From assembly GCA_965248605.1 (NCBI GenBank), contig CBDFJV010000006.1, forward strand, positions 806,001-870,000: DNA of 64,000 bases, written 5' to 3'. The notes beneath the pieces are model-generated. The model saw only the letters and a list, made by a program, of their open reading frames with translations. It did not search any database and was not told the origin of the DNA. This document shows positions 8,929-17,884 of this stretch, piece after piece. Both the position numbers and the translations under genes were made by a program. The DNA comes from CAUZJF01 sp965248605. GTDB lineage: Bacteria > Chloroflexota > Dehalococcoidia > Lucifugimonadales > CAUZJF01. The number at the start of each line of letters is the position of its first letter. Within the stretch, counting starts at the first letter, position 1.

Positions 8929-10071
8929 ATGGCGACCAACGGAAACGGCAAAGACCCAATTCTTGTCGTCGTTCAGTTGAGCGGCGGAAACGACTTTATG
9001 AACACTGTCGTCCCATATAACGACAGTCACTATCGAGACTGGCGGCCAACCCTCGGCGTGCCGGAAGACGACATCCTGCCGATAGACGGCGGGCTTGGCA
9101 TCTTCAACGCGGCAGCACCGCTGAAGGAGTTCTACGACCAGGGCAAGATGGCCATCATCCAGGGCGTAGGATATCCGAACGGCAGCCGGTCCCACTTCCG
9201 AAGCATGTACATTTGGCACACCTGCGAGCCGGTGAAGCTCGTGACAGAGGGCTGGCTCGGTATGACCATCGGCGAGATGGACCCTAGCCACGAGAACGTA
9301 TTGCTGGGCGTCAACTTTGGGCGCGGCCTTCCTCAGGCCATGGTGTCCAAGGGCGTCCCGGTTACGTCGGTTGGTGATCTGGACAACTACGGACTGATGT
9401 CCGGCATCTCCGAAGAAGACGGCCGAATGGAGGCGCTCGAGCGCTTTAAAGAGATGTACGCGCCCGCTATGGGTAGCGGCCCGGTCATGGAGTACCTGTC
9501 CCAGACGGGCCTCGGCGTCATTTCCGGCGGCGACATCCTCAAGACCGTCCCGGGTCAGTACGAGTCCAACGTCGAGTACGCCGGCAACGAGATCGCCCGC
9601 AGCCTGCGCGACGTGGCTAGAGTGCTAACGGCTGACGTTGGCACCCGCATCTTCTACACGCAGCATGGCGGCTACGACACGCACGCGAACCAGGGTCCGA
9701 CCCATCCGCAGCTCATAAGCGACGTGTCCCGTGCCATCATGGACTTCTACCAGGACCTCGAGGACCACGACGCTGCCGACAACGTCGTCACCCTCGTGTT
9801 CACCGAGTTCGGACGTCGTGTTGCCGACAACGGCAGCGGTACCGACCACGGTGCTGGCGGTGGCGCGTTCCTGATCGGCAACCCCGTCAAGGGCGGGTTG
9901 TACGCCGAGTACCCGTCGCTAGACCCGAAGAAGCTCGAAAACGGCGAAGACCTGGCCCACACCTACGACTTCAGGGGACTCTACTCGACCATTCTGGAGC
10001 AGCACATGGGCATGGAAGCGGCCCCCATCGTTGGCGGGACGTTCGAGCAGGTCCCGGCGTTCAAAAACTAG
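8929..10071 (+). CDS. DUF1501 domain protein
   Basis: 380 residues of the DUF1501 family (sulfatase/alkaline-phosphatase-like fold, biochemical function unsettled). Motifs: VVVQLSGGNDFMNTVVP at the N-terminus, MAIIQGVGYPNGSRSHFRSM, FYTQHGGYDTHANQ, and LVFTEFGRRVADNGSGTDHG. Unlike many members it shows no Tat signal at the start, so it may be cytoplasmic or exported with a partner. The next gene is a DUF1800 protein; the two families are very often paired in bacterial genomes. Start ATG has a good upstream AGGAGG. Confidence 0.92.
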   Translation: MATNGNGKDPILVVVQLSGGNDFMNTVVPYNDSHYRDWRPTLGVPEDDILPIDGGLGIFNAAAPLKEFYDQGKMAIIQGVGYPNGSRSHFRSMYIWHTCEPVKLVTEGWLGMTIGEMDPSHENVLLGVNFGRGLPQAMVSKGVPVTSVGDLDNYGLMSGISEEDGRMEALERFKEMYAPAMGSGPVMEYLSQTGLGVISGGDILKTVPGQYESNVEYAGNEIARSLRDVARVLTADVGTRIFYTQHGGYDTHANQGPTHPQLISDVSRAIMDFYQDLEDHDAADNVVTLVFTEFGRRVADNGSGTDHGAGGGAFLIGNPVKGGLYAEYPSLDPKKLENGEDLAHTYDFRGLYSTILEQHMGMEAAPIVGGTFEQVPAFKN

Positions 10072-10105
10072 CCGGAGCTTCTTACTTAAACACTCCTAAG
10101 GTATT

Positions 10106-10139
10106 GTGGACGGGCGGGGCCGAAGCCCCGCCCGTCCAC
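10106..10139 (+). terminator. Strong GC hairpin between DUF1501 and DUF1800 genes
   Basis: Perfect 15-bp stem (10106-10120 with 10125-10139) with the tetraloop CGAA. No T-run follows, so it may be an mRNA-stabilising or attenuating hairpin rather than a true intrinsic terminator. The rest of the 270-base gap up to 10341 shows nothing else. Confidence 0.6.
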
Positions 10140-10341
10140 GAGTCGGATACATTCGTTAGCCCGAATATCACCCAGCGTCGGATGACAGTCCGCGGAATGC
10201 ACCCAGTCCCGCTCCCCGTTACTAAAGAGCCTCGGCCCATATACTCCCCCAGCCGGACATCGATAGACGGACCCGACTCTCCCCAACCATCCACGCACCA
10301 CACTCGCTCTCGCTGAGCTCGTCGAAGCACCGGAGGCCCTA

Positions 10342-11715
10342 ATGTCACGAGTCGACGTTAGCCTGCACGCGCATCTAATGCGCCGGGCCGGATTCGGCGC
10401 CGGCCCTGAAGAGCTCGAACAGCTTGCATCTCGCCCTTATGAAGAAGTCGTCGAGGACCTTCTGAGCCCCGAGAAGTTCCACGAGGACGACCTCGACGTA
10501 GACGACCGCTACCACGGCCGGACCAAGATAGGGTCACCGTGGTTCTACACGATGGTGAAAACACGTCGCCCCCTTGTCGAAAAGATGGCGCTGTTCTGTC
10601 ACCACGTGTTCGCGACCGGCGCCGAAAAGTCCGGCTGGCAGATGGAGCGTCAAATCGACATGTTCCGCAGGCTAGGCCTTGGCGGTCTGCGGAACATCCT
10701 CGTGGAACTGTCGCACGACCCGGCCATGATCATGTGGTTGGACAATAACGAGAATTTCAAGCAGGCGCCGAACGAAAACTATGGACGCGAGTTGCTCGAG
10801 CTGTTCTCCATGGGTGTTGGTAACTACACCGAGGAGGACGTAAAGGCCGCAACTCGCGCCTTCACGGGCTGGTCGTTCAAGACGCCCATTTTTCCTCCCA
10901 ACTATGTTCACTGGTCCGATTTCGTCTACAAGGCCGGCGATCACGACGACGGACCGAAGACGTTCCTGGGGGAGTCCGGCCGCTTCAACGGTGAGGACAT
11001 CGTAGACTTGATCGTGAGGCAGCCGGCTACCGCCAGGTTTATCTCGAGGCACCTCTACACGTTTTTCGTGGCCGACGAACCAGCCGTCGCGTCGTGGAAC
11101 GAGACACCTCCTCGGGACCCTGGGGCGATCGACATTCTCGGGAATGCCTACGTCGAGTCGGACGGAGAGTTCAGACATATCCTCAGGGTCCTGTTCAACT
11201 CCGATTTCTTCAAAGAGTCGCAGTTCAAACGGGTAAAGAGCCCGACTGAGGTCGTGGCCGGCGTCGTAAAGCTGGTAGGTTTGAGCCGATACCCGGATCC
11301 CCGCTTCGGCAGGTTTCCATCGGCCATCGGCGCCATGGGACAGAACCTGATGAACCCTTTCACGGTTGAAGGCTGGCACACAGGTCCGGAGTGGATCGAC
11401 GGGGGAACGCTCAACACCCGAGTCAACTTCGCTGTCGACGAGCTCACCGACGCCTCCCAGCCTGGCATCCAGGAAATCGTCGCCCGCCTACGCGACTCCG
11501 GCGCTCCGCTGCCGCCATCGGAGTTCGTCGACAGGTGCATCCAGCTGGCCGGGCCCGTGGCGGTTGAGGAAGATACCCGCGATGACCTTCTCGATTACGC
11601 GGAGTCCGGAGGGAGCCTGACATTCGACACAGAGGCCGAACGGGCAGACAGCGATACGCGCATACTTAGGATGCTGCAGCTGATCGTTTCGACTCGTGAA
11701 TACCAATTTGGATAG
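10342..11715 (+). CDS. DUF1800 domain protein
   Basis: 457 residues of the DUF1800 family. Characteristic blocks are visible: HLMRRAGFGAGPEELEQLA at the start, FCHHVFATG, WLDNNENFKQAPNENYGREL followed by LELFSMG, and FISRHLYTFFVADEP. Biochemical role is unknown; these proteins travel with DUF1501 partners, as here, and are thought to act on exported or cell-surface material. No signal peptide is apparent. Likely co-transcribed with the DUF1501 gene unless the hairpin between them stops transcription. Confidence 0.92.
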   Translation: MSRVDVSLHAHLMRRAGFGAGPEELEQLASRPYEEVVEDLLSPEKFHEDDLDVDDRYHGRTKIGSPWFYTMVKTRRPLVEKMALFCHHVFATGAEKSGWQMERQIDMFRRLGLGGLRNILVELSHDPAMIMWLDNNENFKQAPNENYGRELLELFSMGVGNYTEEDVKAATRAFTGWSFKTPIFPPNYVHWSDFVYKAGDHDDGPKTFLGESGRFNGEDIVDLIVRQPATARFISRHLYTFFVADEPAVASWNETPPRDPGAIDILGNAYVESDGEFRHILRVLFNSDFFKESQFKRVKSPTEVVAGVVKLVGLSRYPDPRFGRFPSAIGAMGQNLMNPFTVEGWHTGPEWIDGGTLNTRVNFAVDELTDASQPGIQEIVARLRDSGAPLPPSEFVDRCIQLAGPVAVEEDTRDDLLDYAESGGSLTFDTEAERADSDTRILRMLQLIVSTREYQFG

Positions 11716-11801
11716 GACGCGTTCAGGTCTTTGGGGGTTGGCCCCCAACCCCTGAGCCCCAGTCCCCAACCCCCAACCCCTTTCTTGCCGGAGGTGACAC
11801 A

Positions 11802-12869
11802 TTGGCCAGGCCTTATGGACTGCTGAGAGCGGGCTTCCCGTATTTCAAGACGATTGGACAGTTCACCAACACGAGCTCCGCCTTTGACGTGGCTTTTGGC
11901 CAGGAAGGCCGGATCTTTGTGCTCTGCGGCGGAAATTCAGGTCCGATCTCGATCGTGGACATCGATGACGAAGACCTGGGCAGCTTCGGCGCGCCTGGCT
12001 TCGGCTTCCGACGTCCCTCTCACAAATGCAACCAGGGCATCCAGGACTGGCCGATACAGGATGGGGCTCTCATGTGGCCGGTGCAGATACTCGTCGACCA
12101 AGAGGAGCTGATTTACGTCTCCGATGAGGCCACCGACCGCGTATCCATATTCAACAGAGCGGGTGAGTTCCTGGGCAAGTGGGGGGAGCACGGCTCTGAG
12201 CCCGGCCAGTTCGATAGGCCATCCGGGATCGCATTCGACGCTGACGAGAACATGCTCGTCGTAGATACGATGAACCACCGGGTGCAGAAGTTCACGAAGG
12301 ACGGCAGGTTCATTAATGCCTGGGGGGCTTTCGGTGACGGACCGGGACAGTTCAACATGCCGTGGGGCATCCACGTCGACGAGCTCGGAGACGTCTACAT
12401 CGCCGACTGGCGAAACAACCGGGTCCAGAAGCTGACGGCGGAGGGAGAGTTCATCTTCCAGCTGGGGCACGTTGGTAACGGAGACGGCGAATTCGACCGG
12501 CCGGCCGGCGTCGCTGTCGATCGGGACGGCGACATCTACGTGGCGGACTATGGCAACGACCGGGTCCAGCTCTTCGACCACGAGGGGACGTACATCGACA
12601 AGTTCATCGGCGACGCTACGCTCTCCAAGTCGACTCTCGCTCGTGCGATGACTCGCAACGCTCGCTATCAGCGCATCCACTCGATGGCCAACCACGAACT
12701 CGAGAAGCGTTTCCGTCATCCCAGGTCTGTGAGGGTGGATGACGAAGGCCACATGTTTGTTCCGGACGATCGCGATTGCCGGATCCAGGTCTACAAGAAA
12801 GAAGCCTACCCGCTCACGGAAGAGGAGATGGCCCCTCCACTGCGAGCCCCGACGTTGACCCTGGCCTGA
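11802..12869 (+). CDS. NHL-repeat beta-propeller protein
   Basis: 355 residues with at least five NHL repeats, for example GSEPGQFDRPSGIAFDADEN, FGDGPGQFNMPWGIHVDEL and GDGEFDRPAGVAVDRDGD, each followed by a VDxxNHRVQKF-type strand. The fold is a six-bladed propeller used for binding, sometimes for peptidyl or lyase chemistry; no catalytic domain is seen. Translation starts at TTG (11802-11804), since GGAGGTGA lies 8 bases upstream and no ATG fits. It follows the DUF1501-DUF1800 pair in the same direction. Confidence 0.87.
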   Translation: MARPYGLLRAGFPYFKTIGQFTNTSSAFDVAFGQEGRIFVLCGGNSGPISIVDIDDEDLGSFGAPGFGFRRPSHKCNQGIQDWPIQDGALMWPVQILVDQEELIYVSDEATDRVSIFNRAGEFLGKWGEHGSEPGQFDRPSGIAFDADENMLVVDTMNHRVQKFTKDGRFINAWGAFGDGPGQFNMPWGIHVDELGDVYIADWRNNRVQKLTAEGEFIFQLGHVGNGDGEFDRPAGVAVDRDGDIYVADYGNDRVQLFDHEGTYIDKFIGDATLSKSTLARAMTRNARYQRIHSMANHELEKRFRHPRSVRVDDEGHMFVPDDRDCRIQVYKKEAYPLTEEEMAPPLRAPTLTLA

Positions 12870-13107
12870 CGCGATAGGCAAGCTGGCGCCAGACGTTCAG
12901 TGAATCCAAAGTGGTGCATATCGCGTAGACGTGTAAAAGAGGTTCCAACGACCACTTTGACGATCTCGATAGCTTGCGGATCTGCTTGTGCCGTTCGGCG
13001 GCCTTGTGTTAGTCTTTGACAACTATCAGCGGCGCCAGGATTCCTCTTCCTCCGACCGGCGGGCGCGTCAGAACAAGTAGCCAAGAATCCAGTGAGGTAA
13101 GAACCCG

Positions 13108-14118
13108 ATGACTGCATATCTGGCAAGGCGCATGATGCTGGCCGCTTTCACAGTGATCATCATGTCACTGCTGTCGTTCACGGTCATCCAGTTGCCCGAG
13201 GGCGATTACGTGGACAGGTACATCGAGGAGCTGGAGGCGCAGGGCGACTTCCTCAGCATGGAGGAGGCGAACGCCCTTCGTGAGTACTACGGGCTCGACC
13301 GGCCGATGCTGTACCAGTACTGGAAATGGATCTCCAGGATTGTCTTCCAGCTCGACTTCGGTTATTCCTACCGCTACTACGGCAAGATCAGAGACCTTAT
13401 CGCCGACCGTCTTCAGTTCACGATCGCCTTATCCGCATTCACGACTGTTCTTATTTGGATATTTGCATTTCCTGTTGGCATATACTCCGCCGTGCGCCAG
13501 CACACGATAGGAGACTATACCTTCACCTTCCTTGGATTTGCTGGCCTTGCTGTGCCCGATTTCTTATTGGGTTTGGTGATGATGTACTTCTTCTTTGCCT
13601 ATTTCGGCTGGAGTGTGGGAGGGCTCTTCTCCGGTAGATATCAGAACGCCGACTGGAGCATCGGCAAGTTCATCGACATGCTCCAGCACCTGATCATTCC
13701 GGGCGTGGTGCTCGGAACGGCAGGCACCGCGGGCCTGATCCGTGTCATGCGCAACAACCTCCTGGACGAGCTGAATAAACCGTACGTGGTAACAGCCCGG
13801 TCCAAAGGACTGCCCGCGTGGCGGCTGATCCTCAAGTACCCGGTACGGATCGCTCTGAACCCCTTCATCAGCGGCATCGGCGGCATGATGGCTGGTCTGC
13901 TGGGCAGCAGCGTGATTGTCTCGGTGATCCTGAGCCTGCCGACGCTGGGCCCGCTGATGCTGGACGCCCTCATGTCCCAGGATATGTACCTTGCAGGCAC
14001 GATCATTCTGATGCTGGGGGTGCTCTCAGTGCTCGGCGTCCTGATATCGGACTTGCTGCTGATCATGGTCGATCCACGCATCAAACTAAGCGGACAGTCC
14101 GGGGCCCAGAGCTACTAG
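13108..14118 (+). CDS. Oligopeptide-type ABC transporter permease (DppB-like)
   Basis: 336 residues with a conserved N-terminal membrane segment, a long external loop (VDRYIEELEAQGDFLSMEEA), and five further membrane segments. The EAA loop that docks on the ATPase is present as ARSKGLPAWRLILKYPVRIA. This is the DppB/OppB family, which moves peptides, nickel or sugars. No second permease, ATPase or binding protein is adjacent, which is unusual because these genes normally occur as operons of four or five; a strong terminator follows at once. Substrate unknown. Confidence 0.88.
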   Translation: MTAYLARRMMLAAFTVIIMSLLSFTVIQLPEGDYVDRYIEELEAQGDFLSMEEANALREYYGLDRPMLYQYWKWISRIVFQLDFGYSYRYYGKIRDLIADRLQFTIALSAFTTVLIWIFAFPVGIYSAVRQHTIGDYTFTFLGFAGLAVPDFLLGLVMMYFFFAYFGWSVGGLFSGRYQNADWSIGKFIDMLQHLIIPGVVLGTAGTAGLIRVMRNNLLDELNKPYVVTARSKGLPAWRLILKYPVRIALNPFISGIGGMMAGLLGSSVIVSVILSLPTLGPLMLDALMSQDMYLAGTIILMLGVLSVLGVLISDLLLIMVDPRIKLSGQSGAQSY

Positions 14119-14152
14119 CGAGCAAACGCCGCGCCGTCACAATGCCGACCAT

Positions 14153-14190
14153 CCGGCCCCCGACTGATTCGAGTCGGGGGCCGGTGCTAT
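14153..14190 (+). terminator. Intrinsic terminator after the permease gene
   Basis: Perfect 13-bp GC stem (14153-14165 with 14172-14184), loop GATTCG, followed by a short mixed tail TGCTATT. It isolates the permease gene from the next gene. Confidence 0.7.
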
Positions 14191-14241
14191 TCTAGGACGG
14201 TTTTCCGCCGGACTTGAGACGGATCGCCTAAAGGACCGAGT

Positions 14242-15249
14242 ATGTCTCTCCGAATCGGACAGATCGGAGTCGCCCACACTCACGCCACCAAAGCCGTCAC
14301 CCCGCCGTCGAGGGCACTACTCAAACGCCTCGATGTAGAGTTCGTCGGCATCCACGAGCCCGACCCAAAAATGTGGGAGGCTCGCCACGACAACGAAGCC
14401 TACCAGGACGTGCGTTGGATAGAGTCGGTCGACCAGCTACTCGAGGACCCGACCATCGAGGCAGTGTTCATCGAGACGTGGCCGTGGGAGTGCCTGGAGT
14501 GGGCGGGTAGGGCGATGCAGGCAGGGAAGCACGTCCACTTGGACAAGCCTCCGGGGACTTCATTGCCGGGCCTGAGGTCTCTTTACGAGCTAGCCGAGCA
14601 GAAAGGCCTGTTCATCCAGATGGGGTACCAATGGCGCTTCAACACCGGCTTCGAGTTTCTCCAGGAATCGGTCCGCGACGGCCTGCTGGGGCGAGTCACG
14701 TTCGGCCGCTTTCGAGCCGGCAGCACCCCCGAGTACTACCATCGCAACCACGTCGACCGGTTTCCGGGCGGCATCCTTCAGGAAGAATCGTCCCACTTGT
14801 TCGATCAGATGGTATGGATGTTCGGCAAACCGGACAAGATCACACCGTTTCTACGGTGCGACGCGCGGGGTTCTGACGGCTTACCGGAAGGCGTCGACAA
14901 CGCTATAGTGGTGTTCGAATTCGACGAGCGGGGAGCCATCGCCGTAATCGAGGCGACCTCCCTGGAGACGGACCCAGGCCCCCACAGGCGGGTCGAGGTC
15001 CACGGCCTGGAGGGCAGCATCGTGCTCGAACCCATCGAGCCCCCGACGGTCGACTTGAGCCTGCGCGAACCTACGGGATCATATAGGGCGGGCTGGCAGA
15101 GGGTGCCGGTCGAAGACCGTCCCCGCTACGTGGGCGACCTCCGAGAGTTCGTCGAGGTCATTCGTGGGGAGCGCGAGCCCCGGTTCTCATCGGAGCACGA
15201 CCTGCTCGTCCAGGAAACGATGATCAAGGCCTGCGGAGGTGAGCTCTAG
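14242..15249 (+). CDS. Gfo/Idh/MocA-family oxidoreductase
   Basis: 335 residues. NAD(P)-dependent sugar or inositol dehydrogenase type: an N-terminal Rossmann fold (IGQIGVAHTHATKAV, with a degenerate glycine loop), the HLDKPPGT motif containing the family lysine, and a C-terminal domain with GYQWRFNTGFEF and HLFDQMVWMFGKPDKI. The VGVAHTHA-like start instead of GxGxxG is shared with several members that handle unusual sugars. Neighbours (glycosidase-like and sialidase-like genes) suggest carbohydrate use; the substrate cannot be read from the sequence. Confidence 0.87.
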   Translation: MSLRIGQIGVAHTHATKAVTPPSRALLKRLDVEFVGIHEPDPKMWEARHDNEAYQDVRWIESVDQLLEDPTIEAVFIETWPWECLEWAGRAMQAGKHVHLDKPPGTSLPGLRSLYELAEQKGLFIQMGYQWRFNTGFEFLQESVRDGLLGRVTFGRFRAGSTPEYYHRNHVDRFPGGILQEESSHLFDQMVWMFGKPDKITPFLRCDARGSDGLPEGVDNAIVVFEFDERGAIAVIEATSLETDPGPHRRVEVHGLEGSIVLEPIEPPTVDLSLREPTGSYRAGWQRVPVEDRPRYVGDLREFVEVIRGEREPRFSSEHDLLVQETMIKACGGEL

Positions 15250-15289
15250 GCTTCGCCAACCCGCTGCCACCCTGGAAGAAAAAGGGCGT

Positions 15290-15340
15290 CCAACCTCCTC
15301 TCCCTTTGGGAGAGGATTGAGGTGAGGGCGTCTTTTCCAG
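15290..15340. repeat. Intergenic palindromic element
   Basis: CCTCTCCC-TTT-GGGAGAGG hairpin (15297-15315) set within a larger imperfect inversion (GGGCGTCC / GGGCGTCT). It looks like a dispersed repeat unit of the kind found between genes, and lies between two convergent genes where it may also terminate transcription. Confidence 0.5.
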
Positions 15341-15375
15341 CAAGAAAAGAACGCCCGCGCCTAGCCCGTCAACTC

Positions 15376-16983
15376 CTACCCCTTGTACGTGACGTGGACC
15401 TCCACGTTTTCGACCACAAGCGGTGTGCTGATCCGAGCGTCGCGCTCAGCCAAACGGACCCCGATCTCGTGTACACCTAACGCCACCTGTTGAGGCGTCA
15501 GGCCCCACACGAGCCACGAGCTCTCTGCTACGTCGGTCGGGACGTTCCCGTCCAATGCCGCCGTATTCTTGACTTCCGGCTCGCCTAGACTCGTCCCGTC
15601 CAGCGTGACCTCGAGAACGTCAGCCGGTGACATGTGGTTGATCTCGATCTGCAACTCCACGCTTTCGAGTCGGCCTGCTTCGTTTTCCGCGACCAAGTCA
15701 TCCTGAACGTCGACGTGGAAGAGGGGCCCTTCCCCCGTGAGGGTATCGTATAGGTTGACGGGCACCTCGCCCAGCAACCTGTCGTCCCGCTCGGCGCCAT
15801 ACCTGATCTCACTGCGCGGCCTCATGATTCTCTTGACGGCCGTGTAGACCTTGTCGGTCCGCTCCAACGTGTCGAGCGATCCGATGGTCGTGAAAAGAGA
15901 CCGGTGCGTGTCGGCTGTCGCCTTCCAGTTGAAAATGTGAATACCGGCGGCTCCCCTCCGATAGTAGCCTTGAGCGAGCCCCCGGTACCAGGCCTCCATC
16001 CAGGTACTTGTCGGCACGAGTCTTCCCTGGCCGCCCTCTCCATGGCTGTCGAAGCCTGGGTAGAGGGTCACTCCAGTGTCCCGCATGAGTTCGAGGTACG
16101 CCTCGATCTCAACGCCCGGGTCGGTCCCGGAGTTGGCGTTGGTCGCGACGATGTCGCAGAGCCGCTCGTAGGTCCACGTCTCGACGTCGTACCCGATTCG
16201 GCGGCACGTCTCCATGGACGCGCCAACGCGAGTCGCTACGTAGAAGGGCGCTCCGCGCTCCTCGGCTATTCCGTCGGTCATCCGCCGTACCGCTCTCATC
16301 AGATCGGTCAGGGTGTAGCGTAGCCTGTACGCGTCGTGCTCGGGCAAGTGGAACGCGTGGCGCTGCCAGTCCAGCTCGACGCCGTCCCAGTCGGCCTGGG
16401 CGCAAGCCTCTGAGATGTACTGCAACATATGCTCTCTGACTTCAGGGACCGCGAAGTTCCACGACGTCGCGGCCCAGCGCGGTGCATCGTCGGCCCCGAG
16501 CGTCCACTCCGGATGGTCCTTGCGCAGTTGCGTGAGACCCGGCCTGGTGACGCCCGCCATCTCCTCAGGCTTCAAGGGCTGCGCTCGCCTGGCCGAGTCG
16601 GACCAGAAATGGTTGTCGTTCATGCGGATCGATGCGTAAACATCGATGCCCAACTCGTGGCCCCGGGCGACCATCTTCCCGTAGAAGTCCTCACCCCGAT
16701 CGAAGAGATCTCGGATCCCCTCGGCCCGCCGCATCCCCTTCACCGAAGAATAGAGGCGGCCTTCTGAATCACCGACCATTGAGAGGGCGTCCGAAGGCCA
16801 CGCGGCCTCGTGGGTGCCGACGCACCAGGACATGGCGCCGACCTGGGTGTCTTCGAGAGGAGCGTAGATGATGTCAAGCAGGTCGTCGGCAGAGTAGGGC
16901 GGCTCGAGATATCCGAGGGGCGTGCCGTCCCAGTTGAAGATGATGCCGTAACGCGGCGGCTGTTGTCGTTGCGGTTGATTCAT
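15376..16983 (-). CDS. Glycoside-hydrolase-like TIM-barrel protein
   Basis: 535 residues from the ATG at 16983 (an extension to 17028 is possible; neither has a strong ribosome-binding site). The N-terminal part looks like an (alpha/beta)8 barrel of the GHL10/GH-like type: HELGIDVYASIRMNDNHFW, ADWDGVELDWQRHAFHLPEH, VTLYPGFDSHGEGGQ and GAAGIHIFNWKA lie where barrel strands end. DGVELDWQR has acidic residues that could be catalytic. The C-terminal 150 residues look like a beta-sandwich. No signal peptide is seen. Together with the sialidase-like and Gfo/Idh genes it suggests glycan breakdown; specificity unknown. Confidence 0.7.
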   Translation of the reverse strand: MNQPQRQQPPRYGIIFNWDGTPLGYLEPPYSADDLLDIIYAPLEDTQVGAMSWCVGTHEAAWPSDALSMVGDSEGRLYSSVKGMRRAEGIRDLFDRGEDFYGKMVARGHELGIDVYASIRMNDNHFWSDSARRAQPLKPEEMAGVTRPGLTQLRKDHPEWTLGADDAPRWAATSWNFAVPEVREHMLQYISEACAQADWDGVELDWQRHAFHLPEHDAYRLRYTLTDLMRAVRRMTDGIAEERGAPFYVATRVGASMETCRRIGYDVETWTYERLCDIVATNANSGTDPGVEIEAYLELMRDTGVTLYPGFDSHGEGGQGRLVPTSTWMEAWYRGLAQGYYRRGAAGIHIFNWKATADTHRSLFTTIGSLDTLERTDKVYTAVKRIMRPRSEIRYGAERDDRLLGEVPVNLYDTLTGEGPLFHVDVQDDLVAENEAGRLESVELQIEINHMSPADVLEVTLDGTSLGEPEVKNTAALDGNVPTDVAESSWLVWGLTPQQVALGVHEIGVRLAERDARISTPLVVENVEVHVTYKG

Positions 16984-17166
16984 TTGGCGATACCCCAAAC
17001 GTACCGGTAGCCTTGATTGGCCCGGCAATCATACTCGTGGTGGCGTGTGGCATCAACGGCGTTGGTGCGTTCTGCAAGGGCCGTTGGTACGTTTGTCACT
17101 CCGTAAAGTCGGTCCGGACCGCTATGATCGCGTTATGAAATCTGGGAATTCGAGAGGTACGCGGAA

Positions 17167-17727
17167 ATGACCAAAGGAGACGAAGCAGAGAACATCATTA
17201 CAACCCACGTCGTGTGGTCGTTGGGCGCGGGGCTGATGCCGGTGCCACTTTTCGACATAGCCGCCGTCACCGCGGTCCAGATGGACATGCTCAAGCAGCT
17301 TGCCGAGTTGTACGAGGCCGACTTCTCGAAGGCCACCGGCAAGACCTTCGTCTCGGCCCTCACCGGCGGCACCTTCGCGCGAATCGGCGCGTCGCTGGTC
17401 AAGGCCGTCCCAGGCGTAGGCACGGTGGTTGGCGGCGTCTCGATGTCGGTCATGTCTGGTGCCTCGACCTACGCCGTCGGACAGGTGGCCCGCAGCCACT
17501 TCCAATCGAAGGGCAATCTGGTCGACGTCGATATGGACTGGGCGAAGGATGCCTATGCCGACCTTGTAGAGAAGGGCAAGAAGATCGTCGCCGACATGGA
17601 GAAGGATAAGAAGCCTTCGCAGGACGCCTACGAGTCTCTCGAAAAGCTGGGCAAGTTGAGAGAGCAGGGCGTCGTTAACGACGAGGAGTTCGAGGCGAAG
17701 AAGCGCAAGCTCCTCGAACAGCTATAA
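17167..17727 (+). CDS. DUF697-type membrane protein with C-terminal SHOCT domain
   Basis: 186 residues. The first two thirds contain GAGLMPVPLFDIAAVTAVQM and VPGVGTVVGGVSMSVMSGAS, the glycine-rich amphipathic segments typical of DUF697/YcjF-like proteins. The last 35 residues (LEKLGKLREQGVVNDEEFEA) form a SHOCT motif, a short oligomerisation module. Function unknown; such proteins are often stress-linked membrane proteins. Single gene, divergent from the gene at 15376. Confidence 0.8.
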   Translation: MTKGDEAENIITTHVVWSLGAGLMPVPLFDIAAVTAVQMDMLKQLAELYEADFSKATGKTFVSALTGGTFARIGASLVKAVPGVGTVVGGVSMSVMSGASTYAVGQVARSHFQSKGNLVDVDMDWAKDAYADLVEKGKKIVADMEKDKKPSQDAYESLEKLGKLREQGVVNDEEFEAKKRKLLEQL

Positions 17728-17735
17728 ATACTACG

Positions 17736-17846
17736 TTGTCATTCTGAGTGAGCAGAGCGATTGAAGGATCTAAAGTGGTGTCTCATTAGCGAAACCGTAG
17801 TCGGCGGCTAGGTCTCTTAGATTCCTCGCTGCGCTCGGAATGACAG
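17736..17846. repeat. MITE-like inverted-repeat element
   Basis: About 110 bp bounded by GTCATTCTGAGTGAGCAGAG and the complement of CGCTGCGCTCGGAATGAC, giving roughly 18-bp imperfect terminal inverted repeats with no coding capacity. Elements with TGTCATTC(C/T)GAG ends are widespread non-autonomous repeats in bacteria. It sits between two convergent genes. Confidence 0.7.
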
Positions 17847-17884
17847 TACGATAGGTCGGGTGTGGTCGAAACCTACACGCAAGG

